NCBI RefSeq assembly: GCF_020539505.1
Contig: NZ_JACDXW010000006.1
Location: 1-64,000, forward strand
Length of the DNA: 64,000 nt
Direction of reading: 5' to 3'
DNA from: Mesopusillimonas faecipullorum
Lineage (GTDB): Bacteria > Pseudomonadota > Gammaproteobacteria > Burkholderiales > Burkholderiaceae_B
In this document: piece by piece, positions 17,201 through 24,875 of the stretch
Numbering within the stretch: the first letter of the stretch is position 1
How the letters are laid out: each line of letters starts with the position of its first letter
Position numbers and translations under genes: made by a program
Notes under the pieces: generated by a model
The model's database searches: none
What the model was told of the DNA's origin: nothing
What the model saw: only the letters and a program-made list of their open reading frames with translations

Positions 17201-18068
17201 GCTGCGGGTTGGGCGTAGGATCGAAGAGATTCCTTCTGCCAGAGTTGCGAAATTGCTTTCCCTATTGAGTGAAAAGAATACTTCTGAATCACTAGTTCAA
17301 TTGGTAGAGTTACTGGACTTAATACCCTTTGACGATGCAACACCATTCAATCCAGATTTTGTATTCGGGGCAACTTCGCGCTCAATAGCCATCGACAGCG
17401 AGGGGGCGACGTGCACGTATCATTGGAAGAATGTGTGCTTGAAACTCATCGCTTGGGATCCGAGTTACATTCCGCTGCTATTGGATGCGCTGCTCGTGGC
17501 AATGGGGAAAAATTATCGATTGAGCTACGCCTCCAATGTTGTAGAAATAGCTAATAAGCTAGTCCAAGCGAATCCCTCAGGAACATGGAAGATAGTAAAG
17601 ACTCATTTTGAGAGGACACTCCCAAAATGGCGTAGCGATTTATTTAGTTGGCTAAAGGGAGGCTTAGGTGGCTTTAGCGATACACAGCCACGAGGCGCAA
17701 TCGTTGATCTGCCAGTCGCAGAAATCTTCCAGTGGATTGAAGAAGACCCATCCTCAAGAGCAGCATTGATAGCGCACGCAGCGCCAGCCACTTTGGATGA
17801 TGAAGGAGGTGGACAATTAACTCGAGGATTGTTGTCAAGATATGGGCACCTAGACGGTGTCCAAAATGGAATCGGGGCAACTTTTCATTCGGGCGGATGG
17901 ACAGGACCAACAAGTGCTTATTTGCGGCGCAAACGAGAGAAGATGCGAGAATGGCTGGCCGCTGGATTCGAGTTTGAGGTCGTGCAGTGGATCGAGAGTG
18001 AGATCGAATACTTAGACAGATCAATTGAGCGCGAGGAGATCGATGAGGAACGTTCGCGATTCGATTAA
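14295..18068 (+). CDS. Nuclease-STAND-like NTPase, candidate anti-phage protein
   Basis: A 1257-residue single-gene protein. The N-terminal domain (about 1-180) has a PD-(D/E)xK nuclease pattern, DGGIDAE (52-58) followed by QIKSG (81-85). A P-loop NTPase domain follows, with GEPGLGKT (232-239) and Walker B LVLVIDEL (282-289). The remaining ~850 residues are helix-rich without a clear motif, as in the repeat sensor tails of STAND proteins. Order (nuclease, NTPase, large C-terminal sensor) and size match Avs-type defence proteins, where binding of a phage protein activates the nuclease. By eye the gene is less GC-rich than the transfer genes. It sits just inside the right end of the element, a common cargo slot. 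The anti-phage role is an inference. Confidence 0.8.
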   Translation: MNTILDVPITSVTSLTAERAVVVIRSILRSECAYARISPSALTISSRLTTADGGIDAEINASPNSTVPSDCIFQAGLTGFQIKSGTSFKPWTKSSIKGELLDSKGQLYTEVERLVRRRGFYTIICTGHDLTPEQRNTARSEIASVLAEVGYPDYEGLLEVLGASQLSEFAERYPGTASLLATDPIQEALVLEEWQHDAHMANVFEISTEQNELISQIRKGLQGEVKHFRVLGEPGLGKTRIVLEAVKDENIAPYVLYVQHGALFGQTKLFRQLIRSGYSRPLVLVIDELQEPEMSDIWRHLKSRCGQMKLVTLDHGRDETFDEEIERLNVPRLSDDTIRKILANRVGDSNELDRWVQICEGSPRVAQAVADNLRANPQDLLKPPSTVPIWTRFLHGYSGKNEVTTRQIDCVTQHLALFSRFGYEDPVGSEAVYIAEQIRKADPTIGWARFQEIIQTLRARRVLQGSRTLFFVPKALHIYLWRQFWEQYGRGFDFIETFSSMPETLHAWFMNMFKFAGHAATTHITNEILRVDGVFSQRAALTSEKGSRFMSILAEANPGAVLRLLETTVNTWTDQDLLDFKDNRQNLVWALEKIAVWPTYTVRAIQVLTKFAVNENADFSNNATGTLVGLFRIGPEAAATEASPEVRLPAMLQLLRTRGMAERKLALKAMQAALDTRSRGFRIVGPEYQGLKERANLWIPGTYGDWWQAQYLYFQALVEETQNWPPEFRTDLNLALLDAVEQQIHIPPCTELAFIVLDRLIDDTTMEPGKLNSFFWHYREYGVKNKDPDISTRLHRAERRYTKRDLASRFRRYVIDVEWLEWDNDFRQRRGRNKSRAKALVDALVCRIARTPDGLSHLLDQLAPTKGTPALWYFGDKLAQSDPGHVFFPVLTQRTLETKHQVCLHGYMSGLRELDPSFYFSKLRAFLNAEDSAWLGATIALHSDYDDELFARCLSALEMSWIDPNVFGALRVGRRIEEIPSARVAKLLSLLSEKNTSESLVQLVELLDLIPFDDATPFNPDFVFGATSRSIAIDSEGATCTYHWKNVCLKLIAWDPSYIPLLLDALLVAMGKNYRLSYASNVVEIANKLVQANPSGTWKIVKTHFERTLPKWRSDLFSWLKGGLGGFSDTQPRGAIVDLPVAEIFQWIEEDPSSRAALIAHAAPATLDDEGGGQLTRGLLSRYGHLDGVQNGIGATFHSGGWTGPTSAYLRRKREKMREWLAAGFEFEVVQWIESEIEYLDRSIEREEIDEERSRFD

Positions 18069-18154
18069 TCATACAGATAAAAATTTTTCACGATCACGTT
18101 AAAACCGGAGTGTCCGGAGAATCTGAAAGTACCGAAGACTGTGCCAGGGATACA

Positions 18155-18188
18155 ACTGTACCGAAATTCGGTACAGTACCGGTACAGT
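18155..18188. repeat. GGTACAGT repeats, right end of element
   Basis: ACTGTACC (18155-18162, inverted) and GGTACAGT at 18170-18177 and 18181-18188, the last two offset by 11 bp exactly as at the left end. Likely recombinase or excisionase binding sites near attR. Confidence 0.65.
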
Positions 18189-18307
18189 GACCAGTTTTCA
18201 CCGATTCAGGAAAAATACGCCAACCTACTGATTCACAAGTAGTTTTACCTATTTCAACCTACGCTAGAATTCGCCCCATTTGCCTGTACGAACACTGTAG
18301 ATCCCCA

Positions 18308-18360
18308 ACTCAAAATCCCCCGCCGCAAGGCGTGCCGGTTCGATTCCGGCCCCGGCACCA
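18308..18360 (+). repeat. attR, copy of tRNA-Leu 3' half
   Basis: Matches 409-462 except for one missing G (CCCCGGCACCA versus CCCCGGGCACCA). It lacks the 5' half, so it is not a tRNA gene. It is the right boundary of the first island and the left boundary of the second. Confidence 0.9.
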
Positions 18361-18535
18361 ACGGCTTGTTCCAAACAGGTTCAAGTTGCACCAAATTCTC
18401 AAAGAAATCATGCGGTTAGCTTAGAAACTTAACCCATGAGATTCCATCAAGTTTCAGCAAATCCCGACGTTGCGTGCCCCCCAAGGTGTACCCTAGACTG
18501 GTTGTACCCAGTTTTCTTTTTGCAGGGGTACACCT

Positions 18536-19819
18536 ATGGGATTCCTGACTGACCTTAAAATCCGCACCCTCTCGCCCAGCACCAAAGAACAGATGCTGAA
18601 TGACGGCGATGGCCTCTACCTGCGCGTGCGCGCATCCAGCAAAAGTTGGCTCTATCGGTACAAATCCGGTACGAAACAAATCAAGATCGGCTTAGGCGCC
18701 TACCCAACGATCACCCTCGCAATGGCACGTGAACTCACCAGAGAGGCGAACACACTGCGCGCTCAAGGCATCGACCCGCAGGACGCCCGACGAGAGCAGC
18801 AAGAGCAAGCCAAGATCGCCAAGATGAATACTTTCGAGCTGATGGCGCGTGCCTGGCTCGAAAGTGCCAGCAAGGATCGCGTCTGGTCTGCCGGCTACAA
18901 AAGCAAGGTCACTCGTCATCTGGAGATTCATGTATTCCCGTGGGTGGGTGACAAGGCGATGGAGGCTATCAGGCCCCCAGAAATCGTTCGATGCCTGCAT
19001 CGCATCAAAGATCGCGGCAACCTGGAAACGGCGCAGCGTGTCCGCGAGGCCGTCCAGCATGTCTATCAGTACGCTGTGGATACCGGCGTACTGGAACCGG
19101 CCCAGAATTTCGTCAACAACCGTACGGGAGGCTTGCCAACGCCACGCGGTCGCCACTACGCAGCCATCACGGACCCGCAGCTACTGGGCCAGCTATTGAG
19201 GGACATGCGCGCCTACTCCGGCAACTTCATTTCCGTTGCCGCTTTACGCTTGGCTCCTTTGGTCTTCCAGCGGCCCGGCCAGCTGCGCTTGGCCCATTGG
19301 GAAGACGTCAATCTTAAAAAGGGCCTGTGGCGCTGCCCGCCAGAGAACATGAAGATGCGCGAGTGGCAGAAACGCGATAGCCGCACCCCTGCGCATATCG
19401 TGCCCCTGTCACGCCAGGCGCGACGGATTCTAGAGGATCTGCTGCCGATTACCGGCCCCTCCGGCCCTGTGTTCCCCAACATGGCCAGGCGCTCTGACAA
19501 GTCACGCTACATCAGCGAAAACACGATCAACTCGGCTTTGCGCACACTGGGGTACGACACCAAAGAACAGATCACAGGTCATGGATTTCGTGCTACCGCA
19601 CGCACGATGATCCGCGAGTATCTTGGCTGGGAGCCGGACGTCATCGAACGCCACCTGGCGCACGTGTCGAAAGAAGAACTGGGTGCCAGCTACGACCGTG
19701 CCACCTTTTTGGCTCAGCGCAAGGTGATGGTGCAGCAGTGGGCAGATTTTCTGGACGAACTGGAAACGGGAAAGATGCCCAAGCTTGCGGAAAACGTCCT
19801 CTGGCTCAAGCGGGCGTAG
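18536..19819 (+). CDS. P4-type tyrosine integrase
   Basis: A 427-residue integrase with the N-terminal DUF4102-like arm-binding domain (LTDLKIRTLSPSTKEQMLND, then GLYLRVRASSKSWLYRY) typical of the P4/CP4-57 group, which targets tRNA genes. The catalytic domain has Arg in QRPGQLRLAHW, HxxR in HGFRATAR, a second His in ERHLAHV and Tyr in GASYDRA. It starts 176 bp after the attR repeat, just where the integrase of a second tandem island in the same tRNA target would lie. No second distal copy of the tRNA sequence was found in the window. Confidence 0.93.
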   Translation: MGFLTDLKIRTLSPSTKEQMLNDGDGLYLRVRASSKSWLYRYKSGTKQIKIGLGAYPTITLAMARELTREANTLRAQGIDPQDARREQQEQAKIAKMNTFELMARAWLESASKDRVWSAGYKSKVTRHLEIHVFPWVGDKAMEAIRPPEIVRCLHRIKDRGNLETAQRVREAVQHVYQYAVDTGVLEPAQNFVNNRTGGLPTPRGRHYAAITDPQLLGQLLRDMRAYSGNFISVAALRLAPLVFQRPGQLRLAHWEDVNLKKGLWRCPPENMKMREWQKRDSRTPAHIVPLSRQARRILEDLLPITGPSGPVFPNMARRSDKSRYISENTINSALRTLGYDTKEQITGHGFRATARTMIREYLGWEPDVIERHLAHVSKEELGASYDRATFLAQRKVMVQQWADFLDELETGKMPKLAENVLWLKRA

Positions 19820-19876
19820 CCTACGCCTACTTGCGTTCGCCAGTAGCCCGAAACATCCCAGAAATGGTATATTGAC

Positions 19877-20245
19877 ATGAAGCCTTCCTCCATGAAACCG
19901 CTCTTCTGGCTTGGCAGCAGCAAGAAAGACCTGTTGGCTCTGCCGGTGGCCGTACGAAAGCTCTTCGGCCATGCGCTCGACACCGCCCAGCGCGGCGAAC
20001 AGCACGAAGCAGCGAAAGTGCTAAAAGGCTTTGGCAGTGCTGGCGTACTAGAAATTGTCGAAGACGATACTGGCGGCACTTACCGGACTGTCTACACCGT
20101 GCGTTTCGCTGAAGCGATATTCGTGTTGCACGTCTTTCAAAAGAAGAGCAAGCGAGGTATCGAAACGCCCAAGCCGGATATGGACATCGTCCGTCAGCGC
20201 ATGAAAGCCGCTGCGATCGTCGCACAGGAGTTGAGAAATGAGTAA
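19877..20245 (+). CDS. higB: RelE/HigB-like toxin (phage Gp49 type)
   Basis: A 122-residue protein of the Gp49/HigB type, ribosome-dependent mRNA interferases when active. Features are the N-terminal PLFWLGSSKKDLLALP, the central GVLEIVEDDTGGTYRTVYTVRF core strands and FVLHVFQKKSKRG with the basic C-terminus. The toxin gene comes first and the antitoxin second, with an 8-bp overlap, the HigBA order. It probably stabilises the second island. An alternative ATG lies at 19892, and the first one is used here. Confidence 0.85.
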   Translation: MKPSSMKPLFWLGSSKKDLLALPVAVRKLFGHALDTAQRGEQHEAAKVLKGFGSAGVLEIVEDDTGGTYRTVYTVRFAEAIFVLHVFQKKSKRGIETPKPDMDIVRQRMKAAAIVAQELRNE

Positions 20246-20573
20246 ACGCATTGTCGAAGGGATTGAGGTCGAAGCCAGTTCGGGTAACGTGTTTGCCGAC
20301 CTGGGCCTGCCCGATGCCGACAAACTCCAGATCAAGTCTGGGCTGACCGTAGAAATTGCCAAAGCCATTCGCGAGCGCGGATTGACCCAGGCCGAAGCGG
20401 CAAAGCGCATGGGCCTGACCCAACCCAAGGTGTCGAGTCTGCTGCGCGGCGAGTTCTCGAACTTCTCCGAACGCAAACTGATGGATTGTCTGAACCGCCT
20501 GGGCTACGACATCGAAATTCGTGTGCGCGAGACGGCAGAGCCAATCGGCCACCTGGTGTTGACCCACGCCTAA
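20238..20573 (+). CDS. higA: XRE-family antitoxin
   Basis: A 111-residue helix-turn-helix protein. The HTH lies around residues 45-75 (RGLTQAEAAKRMGLTQPKVS), followed by a short C-terminal strand segment (LGYDIEIRVRETAE). It is the usual partner of Gp49-type toxins, neutralising the toxin and repressing the pair through its HTH. The start overlaps the toxin gene by 8 bp, indicating translational coupling. Confidence 0.87.
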   Translation: MSKRIVEGIEVEASSGNVFADLGLPDADKLQIKSGLTVEIAKAIRERGLTQAEAAKRMGLTQPKVSSLLRGEFSNFSERKLMDCLNRLGYDIEIRVRETAEPIGHLVLTHA

Positions 20574-20575
20574 GC

Positions 20576-20884
20576 CTATGACTGGGACGTGGCCGCTGCA
20601 ACACGCCTGACACGGCCACCAGCGGAGCTGGTTTCCTTCACACAATGGGTTAGTGGCCGATAGCTCACCGGATCTTCGATCCATTCCAATAATGCCGCGC
20701 GCCGCCATCCTTTAGCTCGTCCACCGAGCGATACAGGAGCGGGAAAATCCCCTGATGCAATACGACGGTAAAGACTTGACCGGCTCAAGGCTGTAATCCG
20801 TAACACGTCCGCCATGCGGTAAAAGGCTGGTTCAGGTTGGCCGAGTTTTTCGACAACATCTGACTGTGACATAACTGCTCCCAT
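20576..20884 (-). CDS. AlpA-family excisionase/regulator
   Basis: A 102-residue protein with the AlpA/MerR-like winged HTH: FYRMADVLRITALSRSSLYR, then IASGDFPAPVSLGGRAKGWR and a closing helix with WRRAALLEWIE. Such proteins control excision of P4-type islands and activate the integrase gene. It is encoded convergently to the HigBA pair, its stop lying 2 bp from the antitoxin stop. Either the ATG at 20884 or the one at 20872 could be used, both with purine-rich leaders. Confidence 0.85.
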   Translation of the reverse strand: MGAVMSQSDVVEKLGQPEPAFYRMADVLRITALSRSSLYRRIASGDFPAPVSLGGRAKGWRRAALLEWIEDPVSYRPLTHCVKETSSAGGRVRRVAAATSQS

Positions 20885-21334
20885 AGGTCTCCGATAGCAC
20901 CTATAGGATGCCTGACTGTGTCATGCAGCAAAACTCACTGGAGAGTGCTACAGCAAAGTACGGCAAGATGGGCTGGACCTTATGCTACCGTGAGGCGCGT
21001 CTTGAAGTTCGAGAAGGCCTGCTGTAGCGTACTCGGCCGCAATAGAAACAGCGAGCATACCCAGATGTCACCTTCGCCATGCTCAACGAAGGCGAAAAAG
21101 TACAGCACACTCGCGCTCTTCCAGAAAAATGGGACTGCACATGCCGGACGTGCTGCTTGCTCCGTCGCTGGCCATGCAAGAACTTGGATCATGCGCTCTC
21201 TCTACTACCTTCTTCTTCTATGCTCAGGACCGCCTGGTGCGTCGCATGTGGGAAGCTAATACTTGCCACCTCAGCCGCACCGTTTCTCGCCGCTTTACCC
21301 TATCGCTCGATCACAGCCAAAATAGGAAGCTGGC
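20885..21334. other. Gene-free stretch
   Basis: About 450 bp between the AlpA-like gene and the persulfide dioxygenase-like gene. Open frames here have no recognisable protein character. It probably spans a junction between the island core and the sulfide module. Confidence 0.4.
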
Positions 21335-22207
21335 CTATCCCTCGGTCAAACTGACGGGGATCTTGAGGTAGCGCACGCCGTTGGATTCAGACTCCGGCAA
21401 GCGGCCCGCACGGATGTTGACCTGAATGGAAGGCAGCAGCAGCGTGGGGGCCGGAAGTGTTGCATCGCGAGACTGGCGCATCTCGGTGAATGCCTCGGCG
21501 CCCACGCCATCGTGCACGTGCACATTGCTCTGGCACTGCTCGGCAACGGTCGACTCCCACGCATACCCGGTGCGCCCCGGCGCCTTGTAGTCGTGGCACA
21601 TGAACAGGCGCGTCTCTGACGGCAACGCCAGAAGCCGGCGAATCGACAGGTACAACATGTGTGCGCTACCGCCTGGAAAGTCGGTGCGAGCCGTGCCGTA
21701 ATCCGGCATGAACAAGGTGTCCCCCACGAACACGGCGTCGCCGATACGGTAGGACACGCAGGCAGGCGTATGGCCTGGCGTGTGCATAACCTCTACGGTC
21801 AGTGCACCGATATGAAAGGTTTCGCCATCGCGAAACAGTCGGTCGAACTCGCTGCCATCGCCGGAAACATCGTCCAAATTAAACACTGGACGGAAAATCT
21901 GCTGCACGTCGCGAATGTGCTCACCGATAGCGACAGGTGCACCTGTGCGAGTTTTGAGGTAAGGCGCTGCGCTCAGATGATCCGCATGCGCATGAGTCTC
22001 AAGAATCCATGCAATCTGCAGTTCACGCACATGGGCGGCGGCTAGTATGCGATCAGCCGAGGTGGTGGAAGCCTTGCCGCTGCGGTGGTCGTAATCCAGC
22101 ACCGGATCAATGATGGCGGCTTGGCGGGTGGATGGGTCGGAAACGAGATAGCTCACCGTGTTGGTGATTTCATCGAAGAAGGAGTGAATATCAGCGGCGA
22201 CAGGCAT
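21335..22207 (-). CDS. Blh/ETHE1-like persulfide dioxygenase (MBL fold)
   Basis: A 290-residue metallo-beta-lactamase-fold hydrolase of the Blh/ETHE1 group, which oxidises glutathione persulfide to sulfite. The signature THAHADHL is present, followed by a distal metal His in HTPGHTP, an Asp in FVGDTLF and a His in FMCHDYK. Length suits the stand-alone dioxygenase. It is divergent from an ArsR regulator and a rhodanese gene, the classic BigR operon genes for sulfide detoxification. It is expected to be cytoplasmic and induced by polysulfide. Confidence 0.88.
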   Translation of the reverse strand: MPVAADIHSFFDEITNTVSYLVSDPSTRQAAIIDPVLDYDHRSGKASTTSADRILAAAHVRELQIAWILETHAHADHLSAAPYLKTRTGAPVAIGEHIRDVQQIFRPVFNLDDVSGDGSEFDRLFRDGETFHIGALTVEVMHTPGHTPACVSYRIGDAVFVGDTLFMPDYGTARTDFPGGSAHMLYLSIRRLLALPSETRLFMCHDYKAPGRTGYAWESTVAEQCQSNVHVHDGVGAEAFTEMRQSRDATLPAPTLLLPSIQVNIRAGRLPESESNGVRYLKIPVSLTEG

Positions 22208-22235
22208 AGTTTGTCCGTGCAGGGGTGCAGAGTCT

Positions 22236-22270
22236 TGAATATAAATTAGTTTATGCTAAATTAGCAAAAT
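22236..22270. promoter_or_regulatory. AT-rich BigR-type operator region
   Basis: The intergenic DNA between the divergent hydrolase and ArsR genes contains AATTAG-tttatg-CTAAATT (about 22244-22262), a near palindrome, within an AT-rich block. BigR-type regulators bind AT-rich palindromes at this position. Exact limits are estimated. Confidence 0.5.
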
Positions 22271-22294
22271 ACGAAATAAATTGTGATTGTGACG

Positions 22295-22594
22295 ATGAAA
22301 GACAAGCAGTTCCTGCAGGAAGGGGCAGCCCAGGCGGCTGCCATGTTGCGAACCGTCGGCAATGAGCACCGCTTGTTGATTCTCTGTCTACTGATTGAGC
22401 ATGGGGAAATGACGGTAGGCGCGCTGCATGAATATGTGCCCTTGAGCCAATCCGCGCTGTCCCAGCATCTGGCCAAGATGCGCGAGGAGGGCCTGGTGAC
22501 GTTCCGCCGAGAGGCGCAGACGCTGCATTATCGGATCGACAACCCGAACGTGGCCACCCTCATTGCCACACTCAAGACTATTTTCTGTCCCTAA
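22295..22594 (+). CDS. bigR: BigR-type ArsR regulator, persulfide sensor
   Basis: About 99 residues from the ATG at 22295 (the frame opens at a GTG 12 nt earlier). A winged HTH of the ArsR type: LRTVGNEHRLLILCLL, then PLSQSALSQHLAKMREEGLV and a wing FRREAQTLHYRI. The two cysteines sit in the LLILCLL helix and four residues from the preceding Phe at the C-terminus (IFCP), the same placement as the redox pair of BigR, which forms a tri- or tetrasulfide link when persulfide is present and releases DNA. It should repress the divergent hydrolase and the rhodanese. Confidence 0.85.
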   Translation: MKDKQFLQEGAAQAAAMLRTVGNEHRLLILCLLIEHGEMTVGALHEYVPLSQSALSQHLAKMREEGLVTFRREAQTLHYRIDNPNVATLIATLKTIFCP

Positions 22595-22619
22595 ACCCAC
22601 CCGCTCGGAGTCAATCGTT

Positions 22620-23144
22620 ATGTCCTTAAAACCCATTTCTCCTCAAGCAGCGCGTGATCTTGTGAATCAAGGTGCAATCCTGGTCGACATCCGCGCAGCA
22701 GACGAGCACGCGCGCGAGCACATCGCCGCCGCACGCCATGTCCCCATAGATCACCTGAAAAGCGCGGCGCCGCTTGATACCACTGCAGGCGTCATTTTCC
22801 ACTGCCGGTCCGGCAATCGTACACGAGTCAATGCCCAAGCACTCAGCGCCTGCGCGGCCTGCGAGGCTTATGTGCTGGATGGGGGGCTCGATGCCTGGAA
22901 GAAGGCCGGGCTTCCCGTGGTGACAGATGCTTCCCAGCCGATGGAGCTGCAGCGCCAGGTGCAGATTACAGCAGGCTCGCTGATCCTGTTGGGCGCCGTG
23001 CTCGGCGCCACCGTCTCGCCCTGGTTTCATGCGCTGTCTGCAGCCATCGGCGCAGGCCTGGTGTTTGCAGGCGTATCTGGTTTCTGTGGAATGGCCCGCC
23101 TGTTAATGCGTATGCCATGGAATCGTAAGGTTGTGGCCGGTTAA
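22620..23144 (+). CDS. Rhodanese with C-terminal membrane domain (DUF2892-like)
   Basis: 174 residues from the ATG at 22620. An N-terminal rhodanese domain (about 1-100) has the active-site cysteine in FHCRSGNRT and leads to two hydrophobic segments (ITAGSLILLGAVLGATVSPW, ALSAAIGAGLVFAGVSGF) of the DUF2892 type. It handles sulfane sulfur at the membrane and belongs to the BigR regulon. It lies 25 bp after bigR. Its last bases overlap the start of a truncated amidohydrolase frame in another register, so a recombination joint lies right at its end. Confidence 0.87.
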   Translation: MSLKPISPQAARDLVNQGAILVDIRAADEHAREHIAAARHVPIDHLKSAAPLDTTAGVIFHCRSGNRTRVNAQALSACAACEAYVLDGGLDAWKKAGLPVVTDASQPMELQRQVQITAGSLILLGAVLGATVSPWFHALSAAIGAGLVFAGVSGFCGMARLLMRMPWNRKVVAG

Positions 23145-24183
23145 GCTGGATACGGTCGCCTCCAGGCATCTTGCTACCGCGCTCCCCCCCTGGATAGACC
23201 CGGCCGCCAACGCAGGCCCCGGCGAAGCCCTGTTCTCGCGCGCTCCGGGCAGTACAGGAGCAGGGGTGCTGTCTGCCTATCGTGCTCTGGCGGACGCCGG
23301 CGGGCTGACTGCCCACGTGGCCGCTCTGCTGGTGGCCAGTCCGCAGAGCACTGCCGCTGACCTTGATCGGCTTGAAAGTGTCCGCGACCGCTTTCAGGGT
23401 GTGCCACACCTGAGCCTGCCTGGCATCAAGATCTTTGCCGACGGTGTACTGGAATACCCGGCGCAGAGTGCGGCGCTGCTGGGCCATTATCACAACAGTG
23501 GCTCCCAGGGTGCAATGTTGCTGGAAAGCGATTCCTTCAAGACGCTGGTCGATGCGGCGGATGCACGCGGCTGGCTGGTGCATGTCCACGCACTGGGAGA
23601 CCGCGCTGTCCGCGAATCCCTGGACGCCGTTGCCCACGCCAGACAACAGCGCAGCAGCGGCATAGAGCATTCCATTACCCATTTGCAGCTGGTCGACGCG
23701 CAGGACCACCCGCGCTTTGCGCAGCTGGGGGTTATCGCTGTGATGCAGCTGCATTGGGCGGAGATCGACAATTATCTACTGGATTTGGTCCGCCCCTTTC
23801 TTTCCGAAGCTGATTTCCTGCGCCAGTATCCGGCCCGCTCGCTGCTGAAGCATGGTGCGGTCATTGCCGGCGCCAGTGATTGGCCGATTTCTACCGCCAA
23901 CCCCTGGGAAGCCATGCACAATGCCATGACCCGTCATGGGCCAGACGGCGGCCTGAATGCCGCGGAACGGCTGGGCCGGGAAGACATGTTCATGGCCTAT
24001 ACCTTGAATGCGGCCCGCGTCATGGGGATGAGTAGTGAGATCGGTTCCATTCAGGCAGGCAAACAGGCGGATTTCATTGTGGTCGACCGCGACGTGCTGA
24101 CGGTGCCGGTCGAAAGTCTGAAAGCCACCCGTGTGCTGCAGACCTATTTTCAGGGCCAGCCGGTGTATATCGCTCAGCCTTGA
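23131..24183 (+). pseudogene. YtcJ-like amidohydrolase, 5'-truncated
   Basis: Resembles the C-terminal ~60% of an amidohydrolase-3 (YtcJ) enzyme, normally about 530-560 residues. Recognisable family sequence begins at about AYRALADAGGLT (near 23277) and continues through the metal site HVHALGDRAVRESLD, ASDWPISTANPWEAM and the C-terminal GKQADFIVVDRD. The first metal site, usually HxH near the N-terminus, is missing. The frame opens with TTG inside the end of the rhodanese gene, with no RBS. Very likely inactive, a fragment left by recombination. Confidence 0.85.
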
Positions 24184-24201
24184 GCTATGTCTGTCAAGGC
24201 A

Positions 24202-24237
24202 AATTAGAAATATCCGGTACTTTGGCCAATTAGAAAT
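24202..24237. repeat. Tandem AATTAGAAAT repeats, possible IS21-family end
   Basis: AATTAGAAAT occurs at 24202-24211 and again at 24228-24237, right after the stop of the truncated amidohydrolase. Multiple internal copies of such AT-rich repeats near the terminus are characteristic of IS21-family ends. No transposase gene remains beside it, so it would be a remnant. Confidence 0.45.
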
Positions 24238-24828
24238 AAATGCTCGGCTTCGTAGAGCAAGACATCGAAGATATTCTCCGGCTTTTCCATGTTTTCAATG
24301 AAGCAACACACGGGGCAGCGGGGAAACATGGTTTGACTAAGCTTCAACACGTCCGCACACGCGTCGAAAATGGCATCATATTCCTCGCAGCGATTGCCCA
24401 TAGACCTACCCGTCTTTTATATGCAACAGTTACATTCCAAGTTCCCCAGGGTGTCCCCTGAAAAACAAGGAATCCCCAAAACCCTCATCAACACTGGCTT
24501 TACGGCCAACGTGCGATTCCGCCCCCTTCTAAAAACCCGTTAAATTTCAATTACTTAACGGCTTATTCTTTTGCAAAAACCATCATAAACGCTACGCCCT
24601 TCATCGTGCACTGGCCGACAGATGCCGCGCCAGAATGCGCGGCCTGGCACACGTGATGGCTGCGCTCGATATTGGCAACTCGGGCGAGGCAGATTGATTT
24701 TACCTTGACCTTTCACCTTGAAACGGGTACCCTTTTTCTCAGATAGATGTACCGGGGCCTGCAAAGGTGTCTATCTGCCCCCTGAAAACAGGGTTCAGCC
24801 GTGCTGATATTGAAGAGCACCCGCGAAA

Positions 24829-24860
24829 CGAAGCGCCGCCTATGCGGCGCTTCGCCTTTT
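24829..24860 (+). terminator. Strong hairpin with T-run
   Basis: CGAAGCGCCGC (24829-24839) pairs exactly with GCGGCGCTTCG (24844-24854) around CTAT and is followed by CCTTTT on the plus strand. The T-run suits plus-strand transcripts. It also lies just past the 3' end of the minus-strand gene at 24876. Confidence 0.7.
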
Positions 24861-24875
24861 CCGGCACCTGTTCAG

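Larger units (their letters stand above)
463..18360. mobile_element. Integrative mobilizable element in tRNA-Leu
   Basis: The element is bounded by direct repeats of the tRNA-Leu 3' end. It contains its own tyrosine integrase (597-1724), a replication/mobilization operon (7335-10139), three T4SS-related genes, and cargo. No VirB4, VirB11, VirD4 or other secretion ATPase is present. It could therefore excise and be nicked by its own relaxase but would need a helper conjugation machine. Cargo includes an integron cassette, an SMC-like ATPase, an orphan antitoxin and a nuclease-STAND-like protein. The class (IME rather than ICE) is an inference from the missing transfer genes. Confidence 0.85.
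24184..24875. other. Gene-poor stretch with IS-like end
   Basis: About 690 bp without a supportable gene. It begins with the IS21-like repeats at 24202-24237 and ends with a strong hairpin at 24829-24854. Short frames here (for example 24204-24401 on the minus strand, with CPVCC) could be debris of a transposon but lack support. Confidence 0.4.

Noticed and set aside
24204-24401. Small minus-strand frame with CPVCC motif
   Set aside because: No RBS, no recognised family, and it lies in DNA that looks like transposon debris.
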